64,000 nucleotides of DNA from Bacillota bacterium. Lineage in GTDB: Bacteria > Bacillota > UBA4882 > UBA8346. The DNA is taken from assembly GCA_023417475.1 (NCBI GenBank), contig JAEZFP010000059.1:1-64000 (forward strand). The letters are read 5' to 3'. Of this stretch, positions 51,562 to 60,427 are shown piece by piece (the stretch's first letter is position 1; each line of letters begins with the position of its first letter). Both the position numbers and the translations under genes were made by a program. Below the pieces are notes generated by a model. The model worked only from the letters and a program-made list of their open reading frames with translations, searched no databases and was not told where the DNA came from.

Positions 51562-52569
51562 ATGGGTGAGCAGACCAAACGGGAACGATCCGACGGAGAT
51601 TGGCAGGAAGTGGTGCGTTTTTTCCATGCGGATCTCCGTTATTTATTGACTAAAATTCCGGCCGGGGTTCAAAACAAATTGATCGAGATTAGGCTACGGG
51701 TCAACCGACCGCTGGAATTGAACTGTGGCAACCAACAATTTTTTCTGGCGGGAAACGGCGGATTAACTGATGATCCCGCTAGAGCGTGGTTGCCGGGGGC
51801 GGACGAGATGCGCAAGACCTTAAACGCTTTAACTACCGGATCATTTTATGCCTTGGAGGACGAGATCGCCCAAGGATATCTGGGGTTGCCGGGCGGACAT
51901 CGGGTGGGATTTACGGGACGGGCAGTTTGTCATGGCGGCAAAGTAAAAACGCTTCAACATATCTCGAGTATCAATTTTCGGATTGCCCGTAATGTTCAGA
52001 GCATTGCCCGGCCGATCCTGCCGCTGTTATGGCGGGACGGACGATTTTTGAAGACAATGATCATTTCACCGCCGGCAGCCGGTAAAACCACATTATTGCG
52101 GGATTTAATTCGTGAACTCAGTAACGGCGTACCCACAATCCCGATCCCCGGGCAACACCTTGGGGTGGTTGACGAACGGTCGGAACTTGCCGGCAGTTAT
52201 TTGGGCATTCCCCAATTGGATCTTGGTCCGCGCACCGACATCCTCGACGCCTGTCCCAAAGATGAGGGGGTTTACTTATTGCTGCGTTCGATGAATCCGC
52301 AAATTATTGCCACGGATGAGATTGGCCGGGAAAAAGACCAACAGATCATCGCTGATATCATCAACGCCGGGGTGAGTCTGCTCACCACGGCCCACGCCCG
52401 GAATTTGACCGAGGCGATGTTGCGGCCGGGGTTGCGCCGGATTTTGGAGAACGGTTCCATTGACCGGCTGGTCATTCTTAGCAATCGTTTGGGGCCGGGT
52501 ACGATCGAAAGTGTCAAAGCGGGCGCCGCCGGACCGGAATTATTCAAAGCGGGAGGAAACATTGATTAA
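51562..52569 (+). CDS. spoIIIAA: stage III sporulation protein AA (ATPase)
   Basis: 335 aa. Secretion-type ATPase that powers the SpoIIIA-SpoIIQ feeding channel between mother cell and forespore. The Walker A loop is SPPAAGKTTLLRDLIREL, Walker B-like strand VVDERSELAG, and ATDEIGREKDQQIIADIINAG is followed by TTAHARNLTE. GAGG lies about 7 bases before the ATG. In Bacillus the operon is made in the mother cell under SigE; no SigE box is called here. It overlaps spoIIIAB. Confidence 0.95.
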   Translation: MGEQTKRERSDGDWQEVVRFFHADLRYLLTKIPAGVQNKLIEIRLRVNRPLELNCGNQQFFLAGNGGLTDDPARAWLPGADEMRKTLNALTTGSFYALEDEIAQGYLGLPGGHRVGFTGRAVCHGGKVKTLQHISSINFRIARNVQSIARPILPLLWRDGRFLKTMIISPPAAGKTTLLRDLIRELSNGVPTIPIPGQHLGVVDERSELAGSYLGIPQLDLGPRTDILDACPKDEGVYLLLRSMNPQIIATDEIGREKDQQIIADIINAGVSLLTTAHARNLTEAMLRPGLRRILENGSIDRLVILSNRLGPGTIESVKAGAAGPELFKAGGNID

Positions 52570-53080
52570 GATCTTCGGAATGTTGATGGTGATTGCCGCC
52601 AGTTCCCTGACGGGGTTGCTGATGGCGGAACGCCTGGCCGAACGCTGTCGGAAACTGCGCCAATGGTTGCAGATTCTGGAGTTGTTGCAGACTGAGATTT
52701 ATTATCACAACGATCTGCTCCCCGAGGTTTTGGCGCGAATTGCCGTAACCGTTCCGGATCGCAGCTTGGCGGAGCGTCTCGTCCAACTGGCTCAGCGGCT
52801 CAGCTTCGGGTCGGAATACAGTGTGGCTGAAGCGTGGACGATTTTAACCGGACAATTGGCCGCAGCCGGAATGGAACCGTCCGATAACCGAATCTTGCAA
52901 GAACTCGGGCAATATCTGGGAAGTACCGAACGAACCGATCAAATGCAAAAAATCAAAGCGTGCCAAAATCGGCTGGAGGGAAATTTAGCCCGCGCCGAGC
53001 AAGAGTCGGAACGGCGGACCCGGATCTATCGTTATTTGGGGTTTGCCGCGGGCGCGATCATCGTTTTGTGGCTGATCTAA
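52562..53080 (+). CDS. spoIIIAB: stage III sporulation protein AB
   Basis: 172 aa. Membrane protein similar to type II secretion GspF, with an N-terminal helix (IKIFGMLMVIAASSLTGLLM), a helical middle (RKLRQWLQILELLQTEIYYH) and a C-terminal helix (YLGFAAGAIIVLWLI). The start is taken as TTG 52562, overlapping the end of spoIIIAA, because GGGAGG lies 5-6 bases before it and the homologous N-terminus begins there. Confidence 0.93.
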   Translation: MIKIFGMLMVIAASSLTGLLMAERLAERCRKLRQWLQILELLQTEIYYHNDLLPEVLARIAVTVPDRSLAERLVQLAQRLSFGSEYSVAEAWTILTGQLAAAGMEPSDNRILQELGQYLGSTERTDQMQKIKACQNRLEGNLARAEQESERRTRIYRYLGFAAGAIIVLWLI

Positions 53081-53127
53081 ATTGTACGTCAATGCAAGCC
53101 ATTTCACTGCCTTGAGGAGAAGATGTT

Positions 53128-53322
53128 ATGGATATTTATGTAATCTTGCGCATCGCGGGAATCGGTATACTCGTATCCATCCTCAGTATCATACTCAAAC
53201 AGACGGACCGGGCCGAACAAGCCCAAATGCTGACTTTGGCCGGGGTCGCCATTGTTTTTGTAATGGTGATTCAGTTATTGCAACGACTGTTCAGCGATGT
53301 CCGGGCGGTTTTTGGGTTGTGA
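53128..53322 (+). CDS. spoIIIAC: stage III sporulation protein AC
   Basis: 64 aa with two membrane helices, the normal size for this component. Conserved pieces are IGILVSILSIILKQTDRAEQ and LTLAGVAIVFVMVIQLL. TTGAGGAG lies 8 bases before the ATG. It belongs to the membrane core of the forespore channel complex. The gap to spoIIIAD (120 bases) is longer than usual in this operon. Confidence 0.95.
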   Translation: MDIYVILRIAGIGILVSILSIILKQTDRAEQAQMLTLAGVAIVFVMVIQLLQRLFSDVRAVFGL

Positions 53323-53351
53323 GCGGTTTGAGGAAAGCAATATTTTAGGAG

Positions 53352-53405
53352 TCGCGACGCTAGCTACGCACCGGCGAATTAAGTAAATGAAGCTAGGTGA
53401 AGCGA
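53352..53405 (+). other. imperfect hairpin in the spoIIIAC-AD gap
   Basis: GTCGC and CTAGC (from 53352) can pair with GCTAG and GCGAC (ending near 53405). It lies inside the operon and has no T-run. It may modulate the mRNA; evidence is weak. Confidence 0.25.
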
Positions 53406-53442
53406 CATCAGCCCAAGTCTATTTTTTTAGGCAGGTACGCCC

Positions 53443-53826
53443 ATGAACTTTTATTCAATCCTGGGTTTTGCGTTGATTGTAACCGTCCTGTTGATGCTCT
53501 TGCGCAAAGAGCGGCCGGAGTTTGCCACATTGCTTGCGCTCGCCGCCGGCGCCATGATTCTGATCGCGTTGCTGAAGAATATTCAAGAGATTATGATGGT
53601 TTTCGAAGGGATGGCCCGCAAAGCGAAGCTGGAAACCGGCCATTTGAAACTGATCGTCAAGATCATCGGGTTGGCGTATCTGGCGGGATTCGGGGCGCAG
53701 ATCTGCCGGGATACCGGCGAAGGCGGCATGGCCGTGAAAATCGAGTTGGCCGGGAAAGTATTTATCCTGGCGTTGGGGATCCCCATTATGTTACGACTGT
53801 TAGATTTGATGTTTCAATTTTTTTAA
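53443..53826 (+). CDS. spoIIIAD: stage III sporulation protein AD
   Basis: 127 aa membrane protein with four helices, including AGAMILIALLKNIQEIMMVF and LIVKIIGLAYLAGFGAQICR then DTGEGGMAVKIELAGK, the most conserved segment of this family. It follows a GGCAGG site. Part of the forespore channel with SpoIIIAC and SpoIIIAE. Confidence 0.95.
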   Translation: MNFYSILGFALIVTVLLMLLRKERPEFATLLALAAGAMILIALLKNIQEIMMVFEGMARKAKLETGHLKLIVKIIGLAYLAGFGAQICRDTGEGGMAVKIELAGKVFILALGIPIMLRLLDLMFQFF

Positions 53827-53895
53827 AAGCGGGACCGATCACCGCGATCAGTTAAACGCGTTGTATTCCGGAAGAACGGGGAGGTGGTTGCCCGG

Positions 53896-55053
53896 ATGCG
53901 GAGTCATCGGAAACGGCAAATTTGCGTCTTGGTGACGCTGTTTTTTATCGTAATTCTAGGAACAACGGCAGTTTCCGCTCAGGTGCTCCCGGTGGCGCCA
54001 CCGGAAGGAAGTATTGATTTTCGGGAGTTGGAGCAGTTTATCAGCGGTCTGGATCGAGACATTCAGCGACTGTTGCCGGGGTTGGACTTCAAATCCTGGC
54101 AGGTGACCGGGCCTGATTTGAACTGGGGCAAGGCCGGCAAGGATATTGCCAATTATTTCTTTCGTGAATTGGTCTTCAGTTTGCGCGTGTTCGCCGAATT
54201 GATGTTGCTGGCAATGGTGTTGGCGATTTTACAGAACCTGCGCCATGCGTTTGAAAGTGACACCGTCAACCAGCTGGCGTTCGGCTTTTGTTATTTGGCG
54301 GTGATGGGCATTGTCTTGACCAGCTTCAGCGTCATCTTTGGAATCGCCCGGGGGGCTTTGCAGGAGATGTCCGGTTTTATGTTGGCCATTATTCCCTTGC
54401 TCTGCAGTTTAATGGTGGCCAGCGGCGGAGTGACGACGGCCTCGATTGTCCATCCGGTCTTAATTAGTAGCGTCGAGTTAGTGGGCGGACTGATCAGCAA
54501 TATTGTTTTCCCCTTGATCTTGTTCGCCGGAATTCTGGGGTTGACCAACTATCTTTTTGAAGGGTTTGAAGTAAAGAAATTGGCGGAGATGTTTCGTAAT
54601 GTTGCCCTGGGTTTGTTGGGTTTGGCGATGACCATTTTTATCGGCGTGGTGACCATCCGCGGCTTCGCGGGGTCGATCGCCGATACGACCGCGCTGCGTA
54701 GTGCTAAATACTTGTCCAATACGTTTCTGCCGGTGGTGGGGGGCGAGATAGCCGATACGATGGAGATGGCCGCCGGCTGTTCGGCGGTGGTCAAAGGCGG
54801 TTTAGGCCTCTTTGGATTGGGTCTTTTGGTTTTGATTACGGTATTTCCATTGATCAAGATTTTGGCGGTCGCCATCATCTATCAAGTCACCGGGGCGGTG
54901 ATGCAACCTTTGGGCAATAACAAATTGGCCGACGCCTTGGGAAATGTCGGGGGGATCTTTATGAATATCTTCGGCGCCGTGGCCGTGGTGGGATTGATGT
55001 TTTATATCGCCATTGCAATTTTGATCGGGATGGCCGGAATGCGAGTGGGGTGA
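53896..55053 (+). CDS. spoIIIAE: stage III sporulation protein AE
   Basis: 385 aa, with a signal-like N-terminus (KRQICVLVTLFFIVILGTTA) and about seven to eight further hydrophobic helices. Conserved stretches are NYFFRELVFSLRVFAELMLL, RGALQEMSGFMLAIIPLL and TNYLFEGFEVKKLAEMF. The ATG at 53896 is preferred to the GTG at 53884 because GGGAGGTGG is then properly spaced. It is the largest membrane component of the SpoIIIA channel. Confidence 0.94.
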   Translation: MRSHRKRQICVLVTLFFIVILGTTAVSAQVLPVAPPEGSIDFRELEQFISGLDRDIQRLLPGLDFKSWQVTGPDLNWGKAGKDIANYFFRELVFSLRVFAELMLLAMVLAILQNLRHAFESDTVNQLAFGFCYLAVMGIVLTSFSVIFGIARGALQEMSGFMLAIIPLLCSLMVASGGVTTASIVHPVLISSVELVGGLISNIVFPLILFAGILGLTNYLFEGFEVKKLAEMFRNVALGLLGLAMTIFIGVVTIRGFAGSIADTTALRSAKYLSNTFLPVVGGEIADTMEMAAGCSAVVKGGLGLFGLGLLVLITVFPLIKILAVAIIYQVTGAVMQPLGNNKLADALGNVGGIFMNIFGAVAVVGLMFYIAIAILIGMAGMRVG

Positions 55054-55059
55054 GAAATA

Positions 55060-55602
55060 TTGGAGCTTTTAGCCGGTTGGTTGAAAAACATCATTGCCAT
55101 TCTGATATTCGCAGGCTTTTTAGATATGTTGTTGCCCAATAATGAGTTAAAGGGAGTTACCCGGCTGGTCATGGGGCTCTTGATCTTATTGGTGCTGGCC
55201 CAACCGTTACTCTCCCTCTATCAGTTGCCGCGCGAACTGGTTTGGTCTGTACCGAGCTTTGCGGTGGAAGGCGGTCAAACCGACGGTCAAACCGATCAAG
55301 TGATTGCCAATGGCTTACGGTTGAAAAAACGCTGGGCGGCACAATTCGCCGCCCGGCAGCAACAGAATGAGCGCCAACGGATCACGGCGGTCTTGCGGTT
55401 GATTGAAGGTCTCACCGTGCGGGAAGTCGATGTGCAAATGGAGCAGGGCGAGCGCAAAGCGGTCGTCGTAACCGTGACACACCGGTCGCCGCTTGGCGGG
55501 GGCAAAACGGATCAAGCCGCCATTACGGAGAAAGTATCCGCCGCGGTCCAATTGGTCTGCGCGATTCCCGAGGAGCAAGTTAGGGTGGTTTGGAGCGATT
55601 GA
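55060..55602 (+). CDS. spoIIIAF: stage III sporulation protein AF
   Basis: 180 aa, starting with TTG. Two membrane helices at the N-terminus (WLKNIIAILIFAGFLDMLLP and LVMGLLILLVLAQPLL) carry a variable, soluble C-terminal domain. The conserved NELKGVTRLVMGL is present. It lies six bases behind spoIIIAE. Confidence 0.9.
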   Translation: MELLAGWLKNIIAILIFAGFLDMLLPNNELKGVTRLVMGLLILLVLAQPLLSLYQLPRELVWSVPSFAVEGGQTDGQTDQVIANGLRLKKRWAAQFAARQQQNERQRITAVLRLIEGLTVREVDVQMEQGERKAVVVTVTHRSPLGGGKTDQAAITEKVSAAVQLVCAIPEEQVRVVWSD

Positions 55603-55616
55603 GGGAGGCGAGAACG

Positions 55617-56171
55617 ATGAATGTGAACCAATGGTTCAATGAGTTAAAAGAGAAACCGACAACGCTTTGGCTGCTTTTGGGAGCGTTGGCTTTTGGGGTG
55701 GTCTTATTGATGACCGGCAATGACGCCCCCCGCAAGGCGGAGCTCCAACCGCAGTCCCTGGCTCAGTCCGGTGTCGCTTTAAACGACGAGGAGCGGCTGG
55801 AGCGCGAACTCACCCGGACCTTGGAACAGATTGCGGGAGCCGGCAAGATCCGAGTCGATCTGAATTTGAAATCCGAAAACCGCTCAGTATGGGAACGGCA
55901 AACCCGGAGCAATAAACGGGTTTCCCAGGATAAAGGATCAGTCCAAACCGAAGAAGACACCAACGACGAGCTGGTATTGGCCAAAAGTAATGACGGTCGG
56001 GATACGCCGGTGTTAAAAGAAAAATTAGGGCCGGAGATCCAAGGGGTTATTGTGGTAGCGAGTGGAGCGGCGGATCCGCGAGTGCGGCAAATTCTCACCG
56101 ATACCTTGACAACCATTCTAAACCTTCCCGCCCACCGGGTGTTGGTGATCGCCGGCCGTTCCACCCAATAA
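55617..56171 (+). CDS. spoIIIAG: stage III sporulation protein AG
   Basis: 184 aa. One N-terminal membrane helix (TLWLLLGALAFGVVLLMTG) and an extracellular ring-building domain that forms the large 30-mer ring of the feeding channel: RLERELTRTLEQIAGAGKIR at its start and EIQGVIVVASGAADPRVRQI. GAGGGAGG lies 6-7 bases before the ATG at 55617. It begins 14 bases after spoIIIAF. Confidence 0.93.
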   Translation: MNVNQWFNELKEKPTTLWLLLGALAFGVVLLMTGNDAPRKAELQPQSLAQSGVALNDEERLERELTRTLEQIAGAGKIRVDLNLKSENRSVWERQTRSNKRVSQDKGSVQTEEDTNDELVLAKSNDGRDTPVLKEKLGPEIQGVIVVASGAADPRVRQILTDTLTTILNLPAHRVLVIAGRSTQ

Positions 56172-56227
56172 ATCAGGATATTGGACGGAAAACTAAAAAC
56201 GAACGCAGAAACAAAGGAGGAGCGATC

Positions 56228-56743
56228 ATGAGTTTTTTTGTATGCCGAATCCGGGAACAGCGTTGGCGGCTTGGAATATTTATCGGAATATTCGCCGTGC
56301 TGTTTTGGGCAGGGTATCGTTATATCGTCCAGCTGAATACGGTCAAAACGCCACCGGTTAACGTCGCGGCGTCGGCGCCGGAGCAACCTCGGAGCAATCC
56401 CACGGATTCTTTATTGGATCTCAAGATGGAACGAGACCGGGAACGAAGTCAGGAATTGGAACAGGTGCAACAACTCCTGGATCAAATCGGGCTTTCAGAT
56501 GACGTCCGTAAACAGGCGGAGCAAGAGTTGTGGCGTTTGACCCAAGCCTCGGCCAAGGAGCATGAATTGGAGAATCTTCTGCAAGCAAGAGGGTTTGCAC
56601 ATTGCTTGGTAACGATCGGCAAAAAGCTGGTCACGGTGGTGGTGGATCAACAACTTCAGCCGCAACAGGCTAGCGCCATCGGGCAGATGGCCGCCGAGGT
56701 CAGTAACCTAAACCTCGACCAGATCCAAGTGGTTGAAAAGTAG
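56228..56743 (+). CDS. spoIIIAH: stage III sporulation protein AH
   Basis: 171 aa. A membrane helix (LGIFIGIFAVLFWAGYRYIV), a charged coiled-coil stretch, then a YscJ/FliF-like domain that docks with forespore SpoIIQ across the septum (EHELENLLQARGFAHCLVTI). The helix region is followed by a Pro- and Ala-rich linker. AAAGGAGG lies 6 bases before the ATG. It ends the operon, and a strong terminator follows. Confidence 0.92.
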   Translation: MSFFVCRIREQRWRLGIFIGIFAVLFWAGYRYIVQLNTVKTPPVNVAASAPEQPRSNPTDSLLDLKMERDRERSQELEQVQQLLDQIGLSDDVRKQAEQELWRLTQASAKEHELENLLQARGFAHCLVTIGKKLVTVVVDQQLQPQQASAIGQMAAEVSNLNLDQIQVVEK

Positions 56744-56760
56744 TTTTGGTGGCTAACGAA

Positions 56761-56790
56761 GCTCTTTGAGTCGCTCAAAGAGCCTTTTTT
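56761..56790 (+). terminator. terminator of the spoIIIA operon
   Basis: GCTCTTTGAG, loop TCG, CTCAAAGAGC, then CTTTTTT: a perfect 10-bp stem. Confidence 0.92.
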
Positions 56791-56966
56791 GTTACTCAAA
56801 GAGATCATTTTGTGGATAACTCATCTCATTTTGTGAATAACTGTTCATTGTCAGCGACTCAATGAGATCATTTTGTGAATAACTCAGCTATTTTTGTTAG
56901 TAAAAGAGATCGTTTTGTGAATAAGCGATCATTGTCAGTCACTCCAAGAGAACATTTTGTGACGGA
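56790..56966. repeat. second cluster of DnaA-box-like sites, 21/42-bp phased
   Basis: On the minus strand TTATCCACA lies at 56811-56819 and TTATTCACA at 56832-56840, 56874-56882 and 56916-56924; weaker copies occur at about 56790, 56895 and 56958. Starts differ by 21 or 42 bases. A 22-bp stretch (GCGACTCAATGAGATCATTT and two more bases, 56854-56875) is identical to 419-440 in the first array. It lies between the spoIIIA terminator and accB. The rest of 56967-57185 shows no clear element. Confidence 0.75.
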
Positions 56967-57185
56967 ATCGCTCTGCATAATTTAGGAAAATATGGAAATC
57001 GAGAAAATGTGGTAAGTCGTGAGAAGTAGCTAAACGAAGCGTTTGGTAACGAAGGGCGGCCAATTTCAAAAAAGGCTGTATACATGGGCCATTAAAAGAT
57101 AAAAGTAATTAAAAGAAGGAATAATTACCTGACTGGTGAATAAATACCTTATCATCTTTTCCCATTCCCGATAAGGAGGAAACTA

Positions 57186-57686
57186 ATGAATATTAAAGAG
57201 ATTAAGGAACTGGTGAAGATGTTGGATGGGACCGACATCAGTGAATTTAGTTTTGAAAATGAAGGAATAAAAATTAGCATAAAAAAAGGGACCTCAGTTG
57301 CTCCGCAAGTAATCCCGGCGCAGATTCCGATATTACATAACCCGATGCTTAACGCGGTAAACATTCCACTTCCCCAAACCGAAGTTGCCCCGACGGGTCC
57401 GGTTGCCGCCGCCGGCGAAGAGAAAGGTGAGGGATTAGGGCCAAATCAGGTCTTGATCGTGGCGCCGATGGTCGGTACTTTTTATCGGGCATCCGGCCCC
57501 GATGTCGACCCTTATGTTCAAGTCGGTCAAGTGATTAACGTCGGTCAAGTCGTATGCATTATTGAGGCGATGAAGCTGATGAATGAGATAGAGAGCGAAT
57601 GGCGCGGCAAGATTGTCGAGATTTTAGTTGAAAACGCCCAACCGGTTGAGTACGGACAACCCCTGATGGTGTTGGAAAAGATCTGA
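57186..57686 (+). CDS. accB: biotin carboxyl carrier protein of acetyl-CoA carboxylase
   Basis: 166 aa. Carries the biotin that shuttles CO2 in malonyl-CoA synthesis. The biotinylation motif EAMKLMNE (Lys near residue 132) sits in a lipoyl-like domain starting at about residue 90; a flexible Pro/Ala linker precedes it, and the N-terminal helix (NIKEIKELVKMLDGTDISEF) is typical. ATAAGGAGG lies 7 bases before the ATG. accC follows by 35 bases. Confidence 0.95.
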   Translation: MNIKEIKELVKMLDGTDISEFSFENEGIKISIKKGTSVAPQVIPAQIPILHNPMLNAVNIPLPQTEVAPTGPVAAAGEEKGEGLGPNQVLIVAPMVGTFYRASGPDVDPYVQVGQVINVGQVVCIIEAMKLMNEIESEWRGKIVEILVENAQPVEYGQPLMVLEKI

Positions 57687-57721
57687 CCGAACTCAATTAA
57701 ACCGGAGGTGTTTAGGGACTG

Positions 57722-59068
57722 ATGTTCAAAAAGATATTAATCGCGAATCGGGGCGAGATCGCGCTCCGAATTATTCGTGCTTGCAAAGAGCTGGGAATCG
57801 GAACGGTCGCCATTTATTCCGAAGCGGATCGCGAATCCCTACATGTTCATTATGCCGATGAGGCGTTTTGTGTCGGACCGGCTCCCGGCAATCGCAGTTA
57901 TCTGAATATTCCCAATATTATCAGCACCGCGACGATCGCCGGCGTCGACGCCATTCATCCCGGATACGGTTTTTTGGCGGAAAACGCCCGTTTTGCGGAG
58001 ATTTGCGAAACCCATCACATAAAGTTCATTGGCCCTCCGGCTTCGGCCATTGAAAAAATGGGGGATAAAGCCGTTGCCAAACAGACGATGAAAGACGCCG
58101 GGGTCCCGGTTATTCCCGGGTCGGACGGCGTGATCGAATCGGAAGAACAGGCAATGGAGATGGCCGCGGCAATTGGCTATCCAATCATTATCAAGGCTTC
58201 CGCCGGCGGCGGCGGCCGCGGCATGCGCGAGGTTTGGGATGAAGCGGAGTTATTAAACGCTTTTCGTACCGCGCAATCCGAAGCCGACGCCAATTTCGGC
58301 AACGCCGAAGTTTACATGGAAAAGTTAATCCTGGAACCCCGCCACATCGAGGTCCAATTATTACTCGACGAGCATGGCAACGGAATCTATTTGGGAGAGC
58401 GTGACTGCTCGGTACAACGCCGTCATCAAAAGGTGATTGAAGAGTCACCCTCACCGGCGGTGAATGCGGAAACGCGCCGGAAGATTGGTGAAGCCGCCTT
58501 AAAGGGAGCATTTGCCGTTGGATACACCAACGCGGGGACCGTGGAATTTTTATTGGATAAAAACGGCCAATTCTATTTTATGGAGATGAACACCCGAATC
58601 CAAGTCGAACACCCGGTCACGGAGTACGTCACCGGAGTGGATCTGGTGAAACAACAGATCTTAGTGGCGGCCGGGGAAAAGCTCGAATTAACCCAGGATG
58701 ACATCAAACTCAAGGGACATTCCATCGAATGCCGGGTCAATGCCGAAGATCCCGAAAAAAACTTTATGCCGTCTCCGGGACGGATTACGTTGTATCATAT
58801 CCCCGGTGGGCCCGGCGTCCGCGTTGATAGCGCCGCCTATCAGGGGTACGCCATCCCGCCCTTTTACGACTCGATGATCGCGAAATTGATTGTCTGGGAA
58901 GAGAACCGGGAAGCGGCGATCGCTCGCATGTTGCGCGCATTGGAGGAGTTTGAGATCCAAGGGGTGAAAACCACCATTCCGTTTCACACCATTGTTTTGA
59001 ATCATCCCGATTTTCAGCGCGGCGAATTTTATACTAATTTTATTCAGACCAAAATTTTTGGCGAGTAA
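57722..59068 (+). CDS. accC: biotin carboxylase subunit of acetyl-CoA carboxylase
   Basis: 448 aa ATP-grasp enzyme that carboxylates the biotin of AccB. It has KILIANRGEIALRIIRACKE at the start, HPGYGFLAENARFAE, the glycine-rich ATP loop KASAGGGGRGMREV, the GERDCSVQRRHQKVIEESPS active-site stretch and FMEMNTRIQVEHPVTE. GGAGGTG lies about 10 bases upstream. accA and accD are not in the window. Confidence 0.96.
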   Translation: MFKKILIANRGEIALRIIRACKELGIGTVAIYSEADRESLHVHYADEAFCVGPAPGNRSYLNIPNIISTATIAGVDAIHPGYGFLAENARFAEICETHHIKFIGPPASAIEKMGDKAVAKQTMKDAGVPVIPGSDGVIESEEQAMEMAAAIGYPIIIKASAGGGGRGMREVWDEAELLNAFRTAQSEADANFGNAEVYMEKLILEPRHIEVQLLLDEHGNGIYLGERDCSVQRRHQKVIEESPSPAVNAETRRKIGEAALKGAFAVGYTNAGTVEFLLDKNGQFYFMEMNTRIQVEHPVTEYVTGVDLVKQQILVAAGEKLELTQDDIKLKGHSIECRVNAEDPEKNFMPSPGRITLYHIPGGPGVRVDSAAYQGYAIPPFYDSMIAKLIVWEENREAAIARMLRALEEFEIQGVKTTIPFHTIVLNHPDFQRGEFYTNFIQTKIFGE

Positions 59069-59231
59069 ACAGACATATCTGGCGCGAACTTCGATTAAGA
59101 TGAGATGTCGGGGCGGACGAACGACGCTGTTTTTCATGAATGTCAAGATGGGCGTTCGTCGGCAATCAAAACTAAAAACGTTATAAAGATAAAAGATAAA
59201 GGATTAGCGCGATTACACGGGGGGTGGCCTA

Positions 59232-59612
59232 ATGGAACAGGTTGGACGGTATGAGGGTGGTAGTATCCGGATTGCCAATGAAGTCGTTAAGATAATTGCC
59301 GGCTTAGCCGCGACTGAAGTCAAAGGGGTCGCCGGAATGAGCGGCGGTGTGGTTGACGGTTTTGCGGAACTTTTAAAGAAAAAGAACCTTGCCAAAGGCG
59401 TTAAAGTCGAAGTTGGCGAAAAACAAGCGGCGGTCGATCTGTTTATGATCATCGAGTTTGGCGCCAATGTCCCCGAGACGGCTACTTTGGTGCAGGAGAA
59501 CGTGAAACGGGCTATTGAGAGTATGACCGGCCTGGAAGTGATTGAAGTGAATGTTCATATCCAAGGAGTGGAGTTTAAACAGGAAGATATCAATGAAACC
59601 AAGGTTCTGTAA
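59232..59612 (+). CDS. Asp23/Gls24-family alkaline-shock protein
   Basis: 126 aa. The small Asp23 domain is complete: VGRYEGGSIRIANEVVKIIA, then GVAGMSGGVVDGFAELLKKK, LFMIIEFGANVPETATLVQE and VNVHIQGVEF. It anchors at the membrane through AmaP, encoded next. This asp23-amaP-DUF2273-nusB order is a common arrangement in Bacillota. Confidence 0.93.
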   Translation: MEQVGRYEGGSIRIANEVVKIIAGLAATEVKGVAGMSGGVVDGFAELLKKKNLAKGVKVEVGEKQAAVDLFMIIEFGANVPETATLVQENVKRAIESMTGLEVIEVNVHIQGVEFKQEDINETKVL

Positions 59613-59633
59613 AAGGAAGGTGTTATCGATCGG

Positions 59634-60173
59634 ATGAAAGTTTGGGAACGTTTAATCAGTCTGTTGGCTGGAATTATTCTAGTCGTCGTGGCAATTTTCC
59701 TTTGCCTGCTCGGCTTCGGACAAGCAAAATCCCTGCTGGAAACGCTCGCCCGACTGAATGAAAATTCGATAAATCTCTGGGCGTTAGAGGTTGCGATTAT
59801 TGCTTTAATTTTGGGGCTTCTTCAATTCGGAATGGCCTTGCGAATGCGTCGCGAAGAAAAAACCGTGATTTATCAGACGCAATTCGGGGAGATCCGGATA
59901 ACCGTATCGGCGATTGAGAACTTAGCCCTACGGGCCTGTAAAAAGGTGAAAGGAGTCCGGGACGCCCATGTGGGAGTTCGCGCCGACAAGTTGACCGGAT
60001 TGGATGTTTATATTGAGGTCACCGTCAGTCCGGATATGGCGATCCCGCAAGTGAAAGCGGAGATTGAGACCAAAGTAAGCGATTATATCTATGAAACGGT
60101 TGGGATGCGCGTCAATTCTGTCAAAGTACTGATCACAAAAATAGCAGCGGAGACCCGGACTCGGGTTGAGTAG
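59634..60173 (+). CDS. amaP: alkaline shock response membrane anchor protein AmaP
   Basis: 179 aa. Two membrane helices (LISLLAGIILVVVAIFLCLL and LWALEVAIIALILGLLQFGM) are followed by an Asp23-like cytoplasmic domain (GEIRITVSAIENLALRACKK; VRADKLTGLDVYIEVTVSP). It tethers Asp23 to the membrane. It starts 21 bases after the Asp23 gene. Confidence 0.92.
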   Translation: MKVWERLISLLAGIILVVVAIFLCLLGFGQAKSLLETLARLNENSINLWALEVAIIALILGLLQFGMALRMRREEKTVIYQTQFGEIRITVSAIENLALRACKKVKGVRDAHVGVRADKLTGLDVYIEVTVSPDMAIPQVKAEIETKVSDYIYETVGMRVNSVKVLITKIAAETRTRVE

Positions 60174-60188
60174 AAAGGAGTCCGTCGG

Positions 60189-60416
60189 GTGAATGAATTT
60201 CTAAGGGAAAACCTTTCCAAACTCATTGAATTTAAAGGACGGATCTTTGGAAGTTCCATTGGACTGATTGCCGGGTTGCTTTGGGCTTTTTTAGGCTTTA
60301 AGAGGGCTTTGGCTTTTGTGTTTTGTCTCTTTTTGGGATACTTTCTGGGCAAGCGGATTGACCAGCGAGGTTCCTTGCGGGAGATTTTGAGTAGAGTAAT
60401 TCCACCCAACGATTGA
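60189..60416 (+). CDS. DUF2273 small membrane protein
   Basis: 75 aa, GTG start after GAAAGGAG. Two helices (FGSSIGLIAGLLWAFLGFKR and ALAFVFCLFLGYFLGKRI) match the DUF2273 family, found between amaP and asp23-type genes in Bacillota. Its role is presumably in the same envelope-stress complex. Confidence 0.88.
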   Translation: MNEFLRENLSKLIEFKGRIFGSSIGLIAGLLWAFLGFKRALAFVFCLFLGYFLGKRIDQRGSLREILSRVIPPND

Positions 60417-60427
60417 AAGGTGATTGA

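Noticed and set aside
53397..53855. 152-codon frame overlapping spoIIIAD in another phase
   Set aside because: spoIIIAD is clearly the coding frame; the overlap is a shadow rich in Arg and Gly.
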